Assembly: GCF_001043955.1 (NCBI RefSeq)
Contig: NZ_LABZ01000013.1
Coordinates: 20,963 to 84,962 of the forward strand
Reading direction: 5' to 3'
Source of the DNA: Methylobacterium tarhaniae
Lineage (GTDB): Bacteria; Pseudomonadota; Alphaproteobacteria; Rhizobiales; Beijerinckiaceae
Length of the DNA: 64,000 nucleotides
Shown: in pieces, positions 33,933-42,497 of the stretch
Position numbering within the stretch: position 1 is the stretch's first letter
Layout: every line of letters starts with the position of its first letter
Notes under the pieces: generated by a model
Databases searched by the model: none
Seen by the model: the letters and a program-made list of their open reading frames with translations, nothing else
What the model was told of the DNA's origin: nothing
Made by a program: the position numbers and the translations under genes

Positions 33933-35111
33933 TCATCGCCCGTCCGGCGCGGCCGCCAGGTCCTCGCGGATCTCGCGGTCTGCGCCGCCGAGGGAGGGCG
34001 GCATGCGCCGCACCGGCAGGCGCCGGCCGTCGAGCCGGTAGGGTGGGGCGAGGACGTGAGCCTGCGCGATCGCCTCGCCGCCCTGGGGCAGGAGAAGGCC
34101 GGCCCGCCGCGTCCGCTCCGAGGTCAGCGCCTCGTGCAGCCCCAGCACCTCGCCGCAGGGAATGCCGGCGGCGGTGAGGCGGGCGAGGAGGTCGGCCCGG
34201 CGGCGCTTGCCCAGTTCCGCCTCCATGATCGGCACGAACAGGGCCCGGTTCTTCGAGCGGTCGAGATTCGTCGCGAAAAGCGGGTCGGTGACGAGGTCGG
34301 GCCGCTCCAGCACCTGCTCGCAGAAGCGGCGGTACTGCGCGTTGTTGCCGACGGTGAGGACGATCGGCCCATCGCCGGTTTCGAACACGCCGTAGGGCAC
34401 GATGGAGGGATGCGCGTTGCCGTAGCGGTCCGAGTCGGAGCCCTTCACCATCGTCTCCAGGCCGTAATAGGACGTCATGGCCAGTCCGCAATCATACAGG
34501 GCGAGTTCCACCAGGCGGCCCCGCCCGGTCCGCTCGCGCTGGAACAGGGCGGCGAGCACGGCTTGCGCGGCGTATTGCCCGGTGAAGAGATCGACCGCCG
34601 CGAGGCCGAACTTGAGGGGAGGGCGCCCGGCCTCGCCGTTGAGCGACATCAGCCCGGCCTCGCCCTGCACCACTAGGTCGTAGCCCGGCCGCGTGGCCTC
34701 CGGCCCGTCCGAGGCGTAGCCCGAGACCGAGCAGTAGATCAGCCGCGTGTTCTCCGCCGAGAGCGCTGCGTAGCCGAGGCCGAGCCGGTCGGCGCCGCCG
34801 GTCTTGAAGTTCTGCACCACGACATCGGCCTGCCGGGCCAGGTTCCGCACCAGGGCGAGGCCCTGCGGATCGGCGAGGTCGATGCCGATCGAGCGCTTGT
34901 TGCGGTTCACGCTGTCGAAGTACGAGGTGTTGGTCGCGCCGGTCTTCAGGCCCCAGTCGCGGGTGTCGTCACCGCGCTCGGGATGCTCGACCTTGATCAC
35001 GTCGGCGCCGAGATCGCCCAAAACCTGGGCGCACCAGGGTCCGGCGAGCACCCGCGACAGGTCGAGGACGCGGATGCCGGCGAGCGGCAGGTCGTCGGGG
35101 TCGAACAGCAT
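33933..35111 (-). CDS. CaiB/BaiF family CoA transferase
   Basis: Class III CoA transferase, 392 aa, moving CoA between carboxylates through a catalytic Asp anhydride. N-terminal [20 protein letters not shown], the CoA-site [15 protein letters not shown], and ATRPGYDLVVQGEAGLMSL with the likely catalytic Asp (about residue 170) are present. ATG 35111 (or GTG 35114) follows AGGAGAGAT. Downstream of a TRAP-type binding protein, so it may activate the imported acid. A decayed close paralogue lies at 53368-53826. Substrate unknown. Confidence 0.92.
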   Translation of the reverse strand: MLFDPDDLPLAGIRVLDLSRVLAGPWCAQVLGDLGADVIKVEHPERGDDTRDWGLKTGATNTSYFDSVNRNKRSIGIDLADPQGLALVRNLARQADVVVQNFKTGGADRLGLGYAALSAENTRLIYCSVSGYASDGPEATRPGYDLVVQGEAGLMSLNGEAGRPPLKFGLAAVDLFTGQYAAQAVLAALFQRERTGRGRLVELALYDCGLAMTSYYGLETMVKGSDSDRYGNAHPSIVPYGVFETGDGPIVLTVGNNAQYRRFCEQVLERPDLVTDPLFATNLDRSKNRALFVPIMEAELGKRRRADLLARLTAAGIPCGEVLGLHEALTSERTRRAGLLLPQGGEAIAQAHVLAPPYRLDGRRLPVRRMPPSLGGADREIREDLAAAPDGR

Positions 35112-35311
35112 CACATCTCTCCTCGATCGGGCGTCGATGAGCCGCGCTCATCGCGGCCGGCATGTGGGACGGGGCCGTCTCGGGCGACCGCAGGACCGTA
35201 CCGGTTCCGCACCGGGACGCGCGGCGACAGGAAGGCGTCGGACCGAAGCACTTGCGCGCCTGGCCCGATCGCCCGCGGCTCCCGATGCGGTCATGGCGCG
35301 AAGGACCGGCC

Positions 35312-36337
35312 TCAGCCGAGCTTGCCGGCCGCGGCCTCGAGCAGGCCCATCGCCTCGTCGCCGAACTTCTTGCGCCATTCCGCGTAGAACCCGCTCTTGC
35401 GCAACTCGTCCTTGAAGGGGGCGGTCTCGACGTCGTTGAAGGCGAGGCCCTTGCCCACCAGCTCCTCGCGCAGGGACGCGTTGAGCCGCGCCACGTCCTT
35501 GCGCTCGTCCAGGCAGGCGGCGTCGACGTTCCGGGCGAAGACGTCCTTCAGGTCGGCTGGCAGCTGGTTCCAGGCGCGGCGGTTGATCAGGAACCACCAG
35601 CCGTCCCACATGTGGTTCGTCACCGAGCAGTATTTCTGCACCTCGTAGATCTTGGCCGTGTTGATGATGACCGGCGGATTTTCCTGCCCGTCGACCACCT
35701 TGGTCTGCAGCGAGGAATACACTTCGGCGAAGTTGAGGCTGGTCGGAGCGGCGCCGAGGGAACGGAACAGCGAGGTCCAGAGCGCGCTCACCGGCACCCG
35801 GATCTTGAGACCCTGGAGGTCCTTCGGTTCCTTGATCGGCCGCACGCTGTTGGTGATCTGCCGGAAGCCGTTATCCCAGATCTTCTCCATGACGACGAAG
35901 CCGGCCTTCTCGATCTGGCCACGCAGGTGCTGGCCGAGGGGCCCGTCCATGCCGCGCCAGACCGCGTCGTAATCCGGGAAGGCGAAACCGAGGCCGTAGA
36001 TCGACGAGGTCGGGATGATCGTCGAGAGCACGTTGACGCCCGAGAGGGCGAAGCATTCCAGTGCGCCGGAGCGCAGCTGCGAGAGCATGTCGCTCTGGCC
36101 GCCGAGCTGGTTGTTGGAGAAGATCTGAAGATCGACGCGCCCATCGGTCTGCGCGCGGATGGCGTCCGCGGCCTTGCGGGCGTGGATGTTGATCGGATGG
36201 GTATCGGGCACGTCGGTGCCGAGCTTGAAGACGAACTCGGCCGCCCGGGCATGGCGCAGCGGAAAGGCCGACCCGACGAGACCGGCGCTGAGCGTACCGG
36301 CGACCACGGCGCGGCGCGAAAGGGGGGCGCTCGACAT
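35312..36337 (-). CDS. TRAP transporter substrate-binding protein (DctP family)
   Basis: Periplasmic solute receptor of 341 aa for C4-dicarboxylate-type or other organic acids. It has a Tat-like signal (SRRAVVAGTLSAGLVGSAF) with cleavage near ARA-AE, then mature-domain marks KLGTDVPDTHPINIHARKAA, LQIFSNNQLGG, the carboxylate-binding Arg in LQGLKIRVP and a following FAEVYSSLQTKVVDGQENP. Start ATG 36337 has AGGAGGAACG. The dctQ/dctM membrane genes are not adjacent, so it is an orphan receptor; the CoA transferase lies downstream on the same strand. Confidence 0.93.
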   Translation of the reverse strand: MSSAPLSRRAVVAGTLSAGLVGSAFPLRHARAAEFVFKLGTDVPDTHPINIHARKAADAIRAQTDGRVDLQIFSNNQLGGQSDMLSQLRSGALECFALSGVNVLSTIIPTSSIYGLGFAFPDYDAVWRGMDGPLGQHLRGQIEKAGFVVMEKIWDNGFRQITNSVRPIKEPKDLQGLKIRVPVSALWTSLFRSLGAAPTSLNFAEVYSSLQTKVVDGQENPPVIINTAKIYEVQKYCSVTNHMWDGWWFLINRRAWNQLPADLKDVFARNVDAACLDERKDVARLNASLREELVGKGLAFNDVETAPFKDELRKSGFYAEWRKKFGDEAMGLLEAAAGKLG

Positions 36338-36744
36338 CGTTCCTCCTGAGACTTTTATGGTTGGCGGCCGACGCCGCTGGATGGCGTTTTCGGTATGCTG
36401 CGGCGTTCGGAGTTCGTGTCCCGTGTTGATTGCCGCGCTTCGGAGTAGAGCACATTTTCTCTCCCCGGTGCCCAGGGCGATCGCATAGGGGCCCTGCCTG
36501 CCCGGCGGTTGCGGAGGCCGGCCTGCGGCGATGCCCGTCCAGGCTCGAACGGCCGGTCGTGGCGGGCGGTGGTCTCGATCGACCTCTCGGTGATCGCGCC
36601 GAGTTGATGCCGGGACTCGCCGAGCGCGATGGTACGCCCGTCCCGAGCGGGCGGCGTGGGGGAGGGGACGAGGCCACGTGCAACTCCTCGCGGATCGTGC
36701 ATAGGGGATCGCGTCGTGCATCGGCGGGAGCAACGCGCAGTTCT
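36338..36744. other. Divergent intergenic region, TRAP receptor / monooxygenase
   Basis: About 400 bp separating divergent genes. No gene, terminator or clear inverted repeat recognised; a less GC-rich patch lies near 36346-36460. Confidence 0.35.
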
Positions 36745-37878
36745 ATGACCACCGACCATGTCGATCGCGTCCTCGTCGCCGGCGGCGGCATCGCCGGCCT
36801 CGCGGTCCGGCGGGCCCTGCACCGGCGCGGCCTACCCTCCCTCACGCTGGAGCGGCGCGGGGACCCGGCGGAGGCCGGCCTGGCCATCAACCTGCCCGGC
36901 AATGCGGTGCGCGCCCTCGCCCAGCTCGGCCTGCTCGATGACCTGCGGGCGGTCGGCACCCGCGTGCGCCGGCGCGAGTATCGGACCGAGCGCGGCCGCC
37001 TGCTGTTCGCCGTCGACGAGGAGGCGTTCTGGGGCGTCGAGACCGGCCCGCATTGCTTGCGCCGCGGCGACCTCATGCGCCTCCTGCAACTCGACCTGCC
37101 CGCGGGCGACCTGCGCCTCGGCGCCGGTGTCGTCGCGGGCCGGCAGACCCCGCAGGGCGTGGAGGTCGATCTCGAGGACGGCACGGTCGAGCGCGGTGGC
37201 CTGCTCGTCGGTGCGGACGGCGTGCATTCGCGGGTCCGGCGCAGCCTGTTCGACGACCGGGCGCCGGGCGCGGCGCTGCTGGCCACGCAGAGCTGGCGGT
37301 TCATGGTGCCCAATCCGGGCGTCGAGGCCTGGACGCTGTGGGCCGGGGCCGGAGCGCTGTTCCTGCTCATCCCCGTCGATCGCGGCGAGGCCTATGGCTG
37401 GGTTTCGACGAGCGGCGGCCCCGTCGCGGGTCTCGACCCGGCCGGGCTGCGGCGCGCCTTCGCCCCCTTCCCCGATCTGGTCCGCGACACCCTCGAGACG
37501 GCGCTCGCGAAGCCCGCCTCGATCCATCATTCGCCGCTGGAGGAGGTCCGCATCCCGTCCTGGAGCCGCGACCGGACGGTCCTCGTCGGCGATGCGGCCC
37601 ACGCGACCGCCCCGGTCTGGGCTCAAGGGGCCGCGCTCGCGCTGGAGGACGCGCTGGTCCTCGCCGACCTGCTGGAGGCGGGCCGCGACTGGCGCTCCGT
37701 CGGGCCCGACTACGAGCGGCTGCGCCGGCCGCGGGTGGCGCATGTCCAGGCCATGACCGACCGCCTGTCGCGAACCGCGCGCCTGGCGGGCTGGGCGAGG
37801 ACCTTGCTGCTCCCGCGGATCGGACCGCGCAGCTACCGTGCCACCTACGACCCGCTTCGCACGGCGGTGACGAGCTGA
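36745..37878 (+). CDS. FAD-dependent monooxygenase (salicylate hydroxylase-like, class A)
   Basis: 377-aa flavoprotein that likely hydroxylates an aromatic or heterocyclic acid using NAD(P)H and O2. GGGIAGLAVRRALHRRGLPS (about 12-31) is the FAD Rossmann motif, LLVGADGVHSRVRRSLF (about 153-169) the DG motif, and LVGDAAHATAPVWAQGAALA (about 283-302) the GD motif. ATG 36745 has a distant GGGAG upstream. Divergent from the TRAP receptor/CoA transferase genes, which suggests a shared aromatic-acid regulon. Confidence 0.9.
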   Translation: MTTDHVDRVLVAGGGIAGLAVRRALHRRGLPSLTLERRGDPAEAGLAINLPGNAVRALAQLGLLDDLRAVGTRVRRREYRTERGRLLFAVDEEAFWGVETGPHCLRRGDLMRLLQLDLPAGDLRLGAGVVAGRQTPQGVEVDLEDGTVERGGLLVGADGVHSRVRRSLFDDRAPGAALLATQSWRFMVPNPGVEAWTLWAGAGALFLLIPVDRGEAYGWVSTSGGPVAGLDPAGLRRAFAPFPDLVRDTLETALAKPASIHHSPLEEVRIPSWSRDRTVLVGDAAHATAPVWAQGAALALEDALVLADLLEAGRDWRSVGPDYERLRRPRVAHVQAMTDRLSRTARLAGWARTLLLPRIGPRSYRATYDPLRTAVTS

Positions 37879-38369
37879 GCCCGGCCGCACGGGCCCGCCT
37901 CCCGATCCCGGACCGGCCATGCCAGCCGTGGTCGTCCGTCCCCGATCGCGGCCGGAGCCGGGGCTCAGGAATCCGCGGCGGTGAACGACTGTCGCTGGGA
38001 CGCCTCGAGTATTTTTGTCCACTTGAAAATTTCGATCTGCGCGTCAGCAATAATTAAAGATTATATTTATTTCTGATTGCTTGGCTAATCGAAGAGGCAG
38101 GCGCATTTCTTCAATAGATTGAGTGGCCTGCCCTCAGGCGGGCTCGTGCGAAAACGAGTTTTCCAAAGCGGACGATCGCACATGGCGGGAAATGGAATGT
38201 CTCGCCAGAGCGATCGACGTGGCGATATCTGCCCGGACGGGTGCCACCGCGACGATCGGGAAGGCGGGTGCATCGCCCGTCAACACCATGGCGAGTCTCG
38301 CCGAGACGCCGCGCCTGGAACGATCGCTTTCGCCCGCTCTTTTCTGACGCAAGATGTCTTCGGGAGAGC
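37879..38369. other. Intergenic region with AT-rich block
   Basis: About 490 bp. The segment 38010-38095 is markedly AT-rich against the surrounding high-GC sequence, with runs such as TAATTAAAGATTATATTTATTT, and may hold a promoter or mark an insertion boundary. The rest (38100-38365) has short frames on both strands without family resemblance. Confidence 0.45.
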
Positions 38370-38750
38370 ATGATGGACGACGATCGCGTATGGTCCTTCG
38401 AGAAGAGCCTCTGGCTCGGCGATGCGGATCACTATCGGGAACTCGTCGATGACGAGTGCCTGATGGTGCTGCCGCAGCCGCCTTTCGTGATGAGCGGGAA
38501 GCAGGCGATCGAGGCGGTGGCCCATACGCCCCGGTGGTCCGAGGTCGAGATTGCCCAGGAGCAAGTGTCGCGGCCGCAGGAGGGGCTGATCGTCATCGCC
38601 TACCACGCGAAGGCCTCGCGCGGCGAGGAGGCCTACGAGGCCCATTGCACCTCGGTCTATCGGCGGCTCGCGCACGATGAATGGCGGGTCGTGCAGCACC
38701 AGCAGACCCCACCCCTGATGAGCCGCCCCGCCGTGGACGCTGCCGGCTGA
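38370..38750 (+). CDS. SnoaL/DUF4440-like (NTF2 fold) protein
   Basis: 126-aa soluble protein resembling small NTF2-fold proteins: an N-terminal helix FEKSLWLGDADHYRELVDDECLM, then a beta-rich part ending HCTSVYRRLAHDEWRVVQHQQTPP, the usual DUF4440 closing strand. Two consecutive ATG codons (38370, 38373) follow CGGGAGAG. Function unknown; related folds are isomerases or ketosteroid-binding proteins. Confidence 0.75.
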   Translation: MMDDDRVWSFEKSLWLGDADHYRELVDDECLMVLPQPPFVMSGKQAIEAVAHTPRWSEVEIAQEQVSRPQEGLIVIAYHAKASRGEEAYEAHCTSVYRRLAHDEWRVVQHQQTPPLMSRPAVDAAG

Positions 38751-38826
38751 GGTCGGCGGCGCATCGCGCGGGAGCGACGCCTCAGCGACGCGGCGGGCCA
38801 TGAGGCGCCGCCGCGTCGCCGCACGA

Positions 38827-39213
38827 TCAGATCCTGTTCAGCTCTCGGATCAGGTGCTCAGGCCAGACGGCCTGCATGATCGCCCGAAATGAAAGTGGGC
38901 CCGACGCACAGGTATCGGGAGCCAGCCGCCGCCTGATCGACGCGGGAATCGGCGCCGTGCGCTTGACCAAGTCCGTGAGGGCGTCCTCGGCGGCTTTGAT
39001 CGTCGCCGGCGAAGGATTGATGAGGGCGATGTCGATCGCCTGCTCGGTCGCATCCCACAGTTCCGGGGCGGCCGTCCTGCTCACGTCCAGGAGGCGGGCG
39101 CTATGCAAGGCGTCGTAAGCCTGTATGACCGTTTCGATACGCGCGAGACCGAACTCGGGATGCTCGACATCGGTCCATATGACGACGGCCCGGCTGAATT
39201 CATACGCGGACAC
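38827..39213 (-). CDS. Hypothetical protein, 128 aa
   Basis: Soluble, mostly helical protein that I cannot place in a named family. Its middle (WDATEQAIDIALINPSPAT and IKAAEDALTDLVKR) reads as genuine protein with normal residue mix. GTG 39213 is chosen because GGAGG lies 5-6 nt upstream; a TTG 12 nt earlier would overlap the site. It stands in a zone of very small genes with no operon partners. Confidence 0.6.
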   Translation of the reverse strand: MSAYEFSRAVVIWTDVEHPEFGLARIETVIQAYDALHSARLLDVSRTAAPELWDATEQAIDIALINPSPATIKAAEDALTDLVKRTAPIPASIRRRLAPDTCASGPLSFRAIMQAVWPEHLIRELNRI

Positions 39214-39631
39214 AGGCGCCTCCAAGGTGTCGTTTGGAGAAACAACCCTTGGTTGATTTTCTGGTTCGAGTAGAAACGAAGGCGTCGCGCTCGTGCCTTC
39301 GGGATCATTAATGAGGAAAACGGTATTTTAAGCAAATCGAAGCGGAGGTGCGATGCACGCGGCCGCGCATTACAGCCTCATTCAGAGAAGACAGGTCGTA
39401 TAGGGATATCCAGGCTCCGCGGCGAATGACGGCATCATCCGCCGGCTCGGGACGGGAACGGCTTGCGCGGTCTTGCTCCAGGCAAAGAGCGGAGCCCGAG
39501 CGGGTGCCCCCAGCTCGCCACGCCGGCTCTGCGCCAGGGACCATGGATCGCAAACGGCATGGCAGCGCGCGAGGGCCTCTCGCTCGGTGAAGAAGGCCGT
39601 CGCGACGCGGACCGATCCAACAGCGTATTGA
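39214..39631. other. Gene-poor interval within the small-gene zone
   Basis: About 420 bp. AT-richer around 39225-39345, likely the promoter area of the 128-aa gene. A minus-strand frame of 90 codons (39382-39654) overlaps the next small gene and has no ribosome site; not accepted as a gene. Confidence 0.4.
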
Positions 39632-39766
39632 TCAGCCCAGCCGTGCGCCCTCATGCGCCAGGTAGGCCACGGCCTGGCCGTGGGTCAGCCCCGAGGCGAG
39701 GACGTCGCTGCCGCAATAGATCGTGTAGGTGCCGTCCTCGGTCCCGACGATGCGGATCTCAGGCAT
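39632..39766 (-). CDS. Very small hypothetical protein, 44 aa
   Basis: Compact open frame reading MPEIRIVGTEDGTYTIYC followed by GSDVLASGLTHGQAVAYL, with a predicted beta-beta-alpha pattern. Start ATG 39766 is preceded by GAGGAGCGCTCC. The pattern of two short strands then a helix is shared with the 50-aa protein at 40338 (WMVFIGSQIIVSDLSDAQVE), so the two may be distant members of one small family. Function unknown. Confidence 0.6.
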   Translation of the reverse strand: MPEIRIVGTEDGTYTIYCGSDVLASGLTHGQAVAYLAHEGARLG

Positions 39767-39955
39767 GGAGCGCTCCTCTGAGAAGCGGCTGCACGAACGC
39801 AACTGCGCCACGATACTCCGATCGGAGCGGAAGAGCGAGTCGGTCCGTCACCGATCTTCGCCCTCTCACGCAACATGACACGCAACACGGCTGCAATGGC
39901 GAAGCTTTACACGCCCCACATCGACGGTCACCCGAGACCTGCAGGGGATAACGCG

Positions 39956-40129
39956 ATGCTGAACATCATCCGGATCTTCGCCGCCACCGCCATCCTGACT
40001 GCGTGGAGCCACGTGGCCCCCGTCACGGCGGCGCACATCGTTCCGATCGATCCGCCGAGCCACGCGGCGATGGCCGTCGCTGCCGACGCGCGGAGCTGTC
40101 CGCTGCGGGCTTGGCCCTATATCGGCTGA
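39956..40129 (+). CDS. Small secreted hypothetical protein, 57 aa
   Basis: N-terminal hydrophobic segment LNIIRIFAATAILTAWSHVA (residues 2-21) followed by PVTAAHIV looks like a Sec signal peptide with cleavage near TAA. The short mature part ends CPLRAWPYIG. ATG 39956 has AGGGGATAACGCG upstream. Function unknown; confidence that it is translated is moderate. Confidence 0.5.
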   Translation: MLNIIRIFAATAILTAWSHVAPVTAAHIVPIDPPSHAAMAVAADARSCPLRAWPYIG

Positions 40130-40337
40130 CGCCGCGGGAGCGGGGCGCGATCCCGTCCTTGATCGTGCCGCATGGTCCGCGACGGGGAGGTATCCGCTTC
40201 GTCGACCACCATCCCGGCCTGCACCACCGCTCTCCTGCTGGCCGCGAGCCGATGGGTTCCCTCGCTGGACGGGGGCCGGTTCCGGCACGATGCTCGCATC
40301 CGAACGTTTCCCTCCTGATCGGAGAAGGAGCTTTGTC

Positions 40338-40490
40338 GTGCCGGACATTCGCAAACAGCGAAGCTACGATGGCCGCTGGATGGTATTCATCGGCAGTCAG
40401 ATCATCGTTTCGGACCTGAGCGACGCCCAGGTCGAAGCCCTGCTTGCATCCTATCGCCGGGTCGTCCTGGACGGCGGCAAGGCGGAGTGA
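40338..40490 (+). CDS. Very small hypothetical protein, 50 aa
   Basis: GTG start at 40338 with GGAGAAGGAG 7 nt upstream. The sequence begins PDIRKQRSYDGRWMVFIG, then QIIVSDLSDAQVEALLASYR, and is predicted as two strands and a helix. Resembles the 44-aa protein at 39632 in layout. No known family recognised. Confidence 0.6.
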   Translation: MPDIRKQRSYDGRWMVFIGSQIIVSDLSDAQVEALLASYRRVVLDGGKAE

Positions 40491-40505
40491 GGGCAGGGCG
40501 CGGCC

Positions 40506-40757
40506 TCAACACATCCCTTTCCTGTCCTCGATCTGCTTGAGCGCAGCAAGCTCTCGTCCCAGCTCGAGGAGCAGCATATCTGTCAGTCTCAGCAAGAACG
40601 GCTTTTCCAACTCTGCAATGTGATCGCGCATCGACAGGCACTGGTCGACGACGTGTTCCAACGGTTGCGGACGGGTTTCGGGTTCTGCCGTCAGATCAAG
40701 CAGCGTGATGGCTTCTGACGCTTCGGAACGAAGGGACGCAACTTTCTTGGCCTGCAT
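40506..40757 (-). CDS. Hypothetical helical protein, 83 aa
   Basis: All-helical small protein, probably coiled-coil: an N-terminal KKVASLRSEASEAITLLDL, a central HVVDQCLSMRDHIAELEKPF and a Leu-rich end LLRLTDMLLLELGRELAALK. Start ATG 40757 has GGGAGATCGTG upstream, which rules out the longer in-frame ATG. Function unknown. Confidence 0.6.
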   Translation of the reverse strand: MQAKKVASLRSEASEAITLLDLTAEPETRPQPLEHVVDQCLSMRDHIAELEKPFLLRLTDMLLLELGRELAALKQIEDRKGMC

Positions 40758-41010
40758 CACGATCTCCCTGAGCCGGACCCCAACAATGAAAAAGCGCCTA
40801 AAATGCAACCCAATGATCTGGCGTCACGTCTGCCGGTTGCACGTCGTCAATTCGCCTCGGCTCGAAGCGTTCCGCAACCCCTGTTAACAAACGCTATTCC
40901 AGGTTGCGGGGCGGGCCACCTAAAAAATGACCGGATCCCGAATGCCTTTCGACTGGCGATCGGATTGCCGCCGCGTCGTCGGCACCGCACGTTCCGCCTC
41001 GAGGAGCGTC

Positions 41011-41238
41011 ATGGACAAGAATGAAGAAGCCGGCCGCGTCATCGGCAGAACACTGGCCGACCGGCTACACCTGATCGAGAAGACGGTGGGATCGTCGTCG
41101 GAGTTCTCGCCGGAGGAAGAGTGTCTCGAGCTTGTTCGCGCTTTCAGCCGTATCGCCGATCGCCGGATTCGCCATCGCATCCTCACCCTCGTCCAAGCGT
41201 CGGCCGACCGAGAGATCAATTTCGATAAACATCAATAG
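41011..41238 (+). CDS. Hypothetical helical protein, 75 aa
   Basis: Starts at ATG 41011 after GAGGAGCGTC. The sequence is hydrophilic and helical (RVIGRTLADRLHLIEKTV, ECLELVRAFSRIADRRIRHR) with a C-terminal ILTLVQASADREINFDKH. The RRIRHRILTLVQ region resembles small rhizobial helix-turn-helix-type or DUF-type proteins, but no family can be named. A single gene, opposite in strand to the 83-aa helical protein. Confidence 0.6.
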   Translation: MDKNEEAGRVIGRTLADRLHLIEKTVGSSSEFSPEEECLELVRAFSRIADRRIRHRILTLVQASADREINFDKHQ

Positions 41239-41490
41239 ACATGTTTATCTGCGATGATCTGCGCCAGCCACTGGCTGTTTGGCGTCATCCGTCTGCATCT
41301 AAAAGTATCGTTGACGCATCGCGGTTCGCCTCACAGTTGCTTCTGCGTGCCATGGTCTGTCGCCCAATCCCGGCCGATGATGCCGTCCCGATTGCAGGGC
41401 CACCCTCTTCGTCGGGCCTGAGTGTGTCCTGTTCGCTGCTGCGCACCCGCACGGATCGCGGTAGGTGCACGCCGCGGGAGAACAGTTCGA

Positions 41491-41736
41491 ATGTGGCACA
41501 CTGCCATCGGGTATTGGGCTGTCGCGGCCACATCTGCGATCGTGATACGCCATTTCGGTGCGCCACGGGTGATGATCATCGTATTCGTGCTGTCGGGCAT
41601 TGCAGCCTCGGTCGCGACGGGCTTTCAGGCGGGGGCCGGCCTGGTCGGGTCGCGGATCCCGGCGATCGCCGCAGGCCAGGAGCCGTCGCGCCCGGCCTTC
41701 TATCGGTCCACGCGCGAATGCGGCCCCTGGCAGTAA
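41491..41736 (+). CDS. Small membrane hypothetical protein, 81 aa
   Basis: Two predicted transmembrane helices (TAIGYWAVAATSAIVI and MIIVFVLSGIAASVATGF) and a short polar C-terminus ending TRECGPWQ. ATG 41491 follows GGGAGAACAGTTCGA. Function unknown. Confidence 0.45.
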   Translation: MWHTAIGYWAVAATSAIVIRHFGAPRVMIIVFVLSGIAASVATGFQAGAGLVGSRIPAIAAGQEPSRPAFYRSTRECGPWQ

Positions 41737-42034
41737 GGCCGCAGGTCGAAAGACGACGACCTTCGATTCCGTTCTCGAATCTTCGCCCGAGCCCAAGGTC
41801 TCGGATGTCTGGCCTTGGTATCGAACATCCGTGACCGGTCAACGGCCTCGTCGATCTCGGGCCTGCCGGAAGATCGACGTCGATGCGCCAGCATCCTGGG
41901 CTCAGTCGATCTCAGCTGCGCTCACGCAAGCGAGGACGGCGAGCGACGCGCATCCGTTTTGCCGCCGGGGCCGGTCGATCTCCGTCCTGTTGCCTGCTAG
42001 CGTGCCGGCAACGAACTCTTCAGGGGGGATGGCG

Positions 42035-42430
42035 ATGGCGGAAAGCGAACAGTTCGAGAAGGGACTCGAAGTCCGCCGGGCGGTACTCGGCGCGGCCTAC
42101 GTCGATGGCAGCCTCGCCAAGGCCGACGACTTCATGATGGCGTTCCAGCGAATCACCACGGAATGGTGCTGGGGCTATGCCTGGACGCGGGACGGGCTCG
42201 ATCGCAAGACACGCTCGATGCTCAACCTCGCGATGCTGACGGCCCTGTCGAAGCCCGCGGAGCTCAAGCTGCACGTCAAGGGTGCGCTCGCCAACGGCGT
42301 GAGCGTCGAGGAGATCAAGGAAATCCTGCTCCACGCCACGGTCTATTGCGGCATTCCCGCCGGGCTCGAGGCGTTCAAGGCCGCGCACGAGGTGCTCAAG
42401 GCCGAAGGAGCCCTGCCCGACGAGACGTGA
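42035..42430 (+). CDS. Carboxymuconolactone decarboxylase family protein (PcaC-like)
   Basis: 131-aa all-helical protein of the CMD/AhpD superfamily. RDGLDRKTRSMLNLAMLTAL and GVSVEEIKEILLHATVYCGIPAG follow the PcaC pattern for 4-carboxymuconolactone decarboxylation in the beta-ketoadipate pathway; no CxxC peroxidase motif is present. ATG 42035 is chosen because AGGGGGG sits about 7 nt upstream, closer to ideal than for the ATG at 42029. Next genes are an HIBADH-type dehydrogenase and a lactonase-like hydrolase, so it may act in a related acid pathway rather than protocatechuate itself. Confidence 0.88.
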   Translation: MAESEQFEKGLEVRRAVLGAAYVDGSLAKADDFMMAFQRITTEWCWGYAWTRDGLDRKTRSMLNLAMLTALSKPAELKLHVKGALANGVSVEEIKEILLHATVYCGIPAGLEAFKAAHEVLKAEGALPDET

Positions 42431-42497
42431 CGGGCGGGCACGCGGCTCGCGGGGCGGCCCGCGCACGGTGAAGGACGACCAGGATCGGAACGGTGTC

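Noticed and set aside
38119..38373. Plus-strand frame of 84 codons before the SnoaL-like gene
   Set aside because: Gly/Arg-rich, overlaps the ribosome site of the accepted gene and has an equally long antisense frame.
39382..39654. 90-codon minus-strand frame beginning MRAHGWADQYAVGSV
   Set aside because: It overlaps the better-supported 44-aa gene, lacks a ribosome site and shows no family likeness; could be revisited with expression data.
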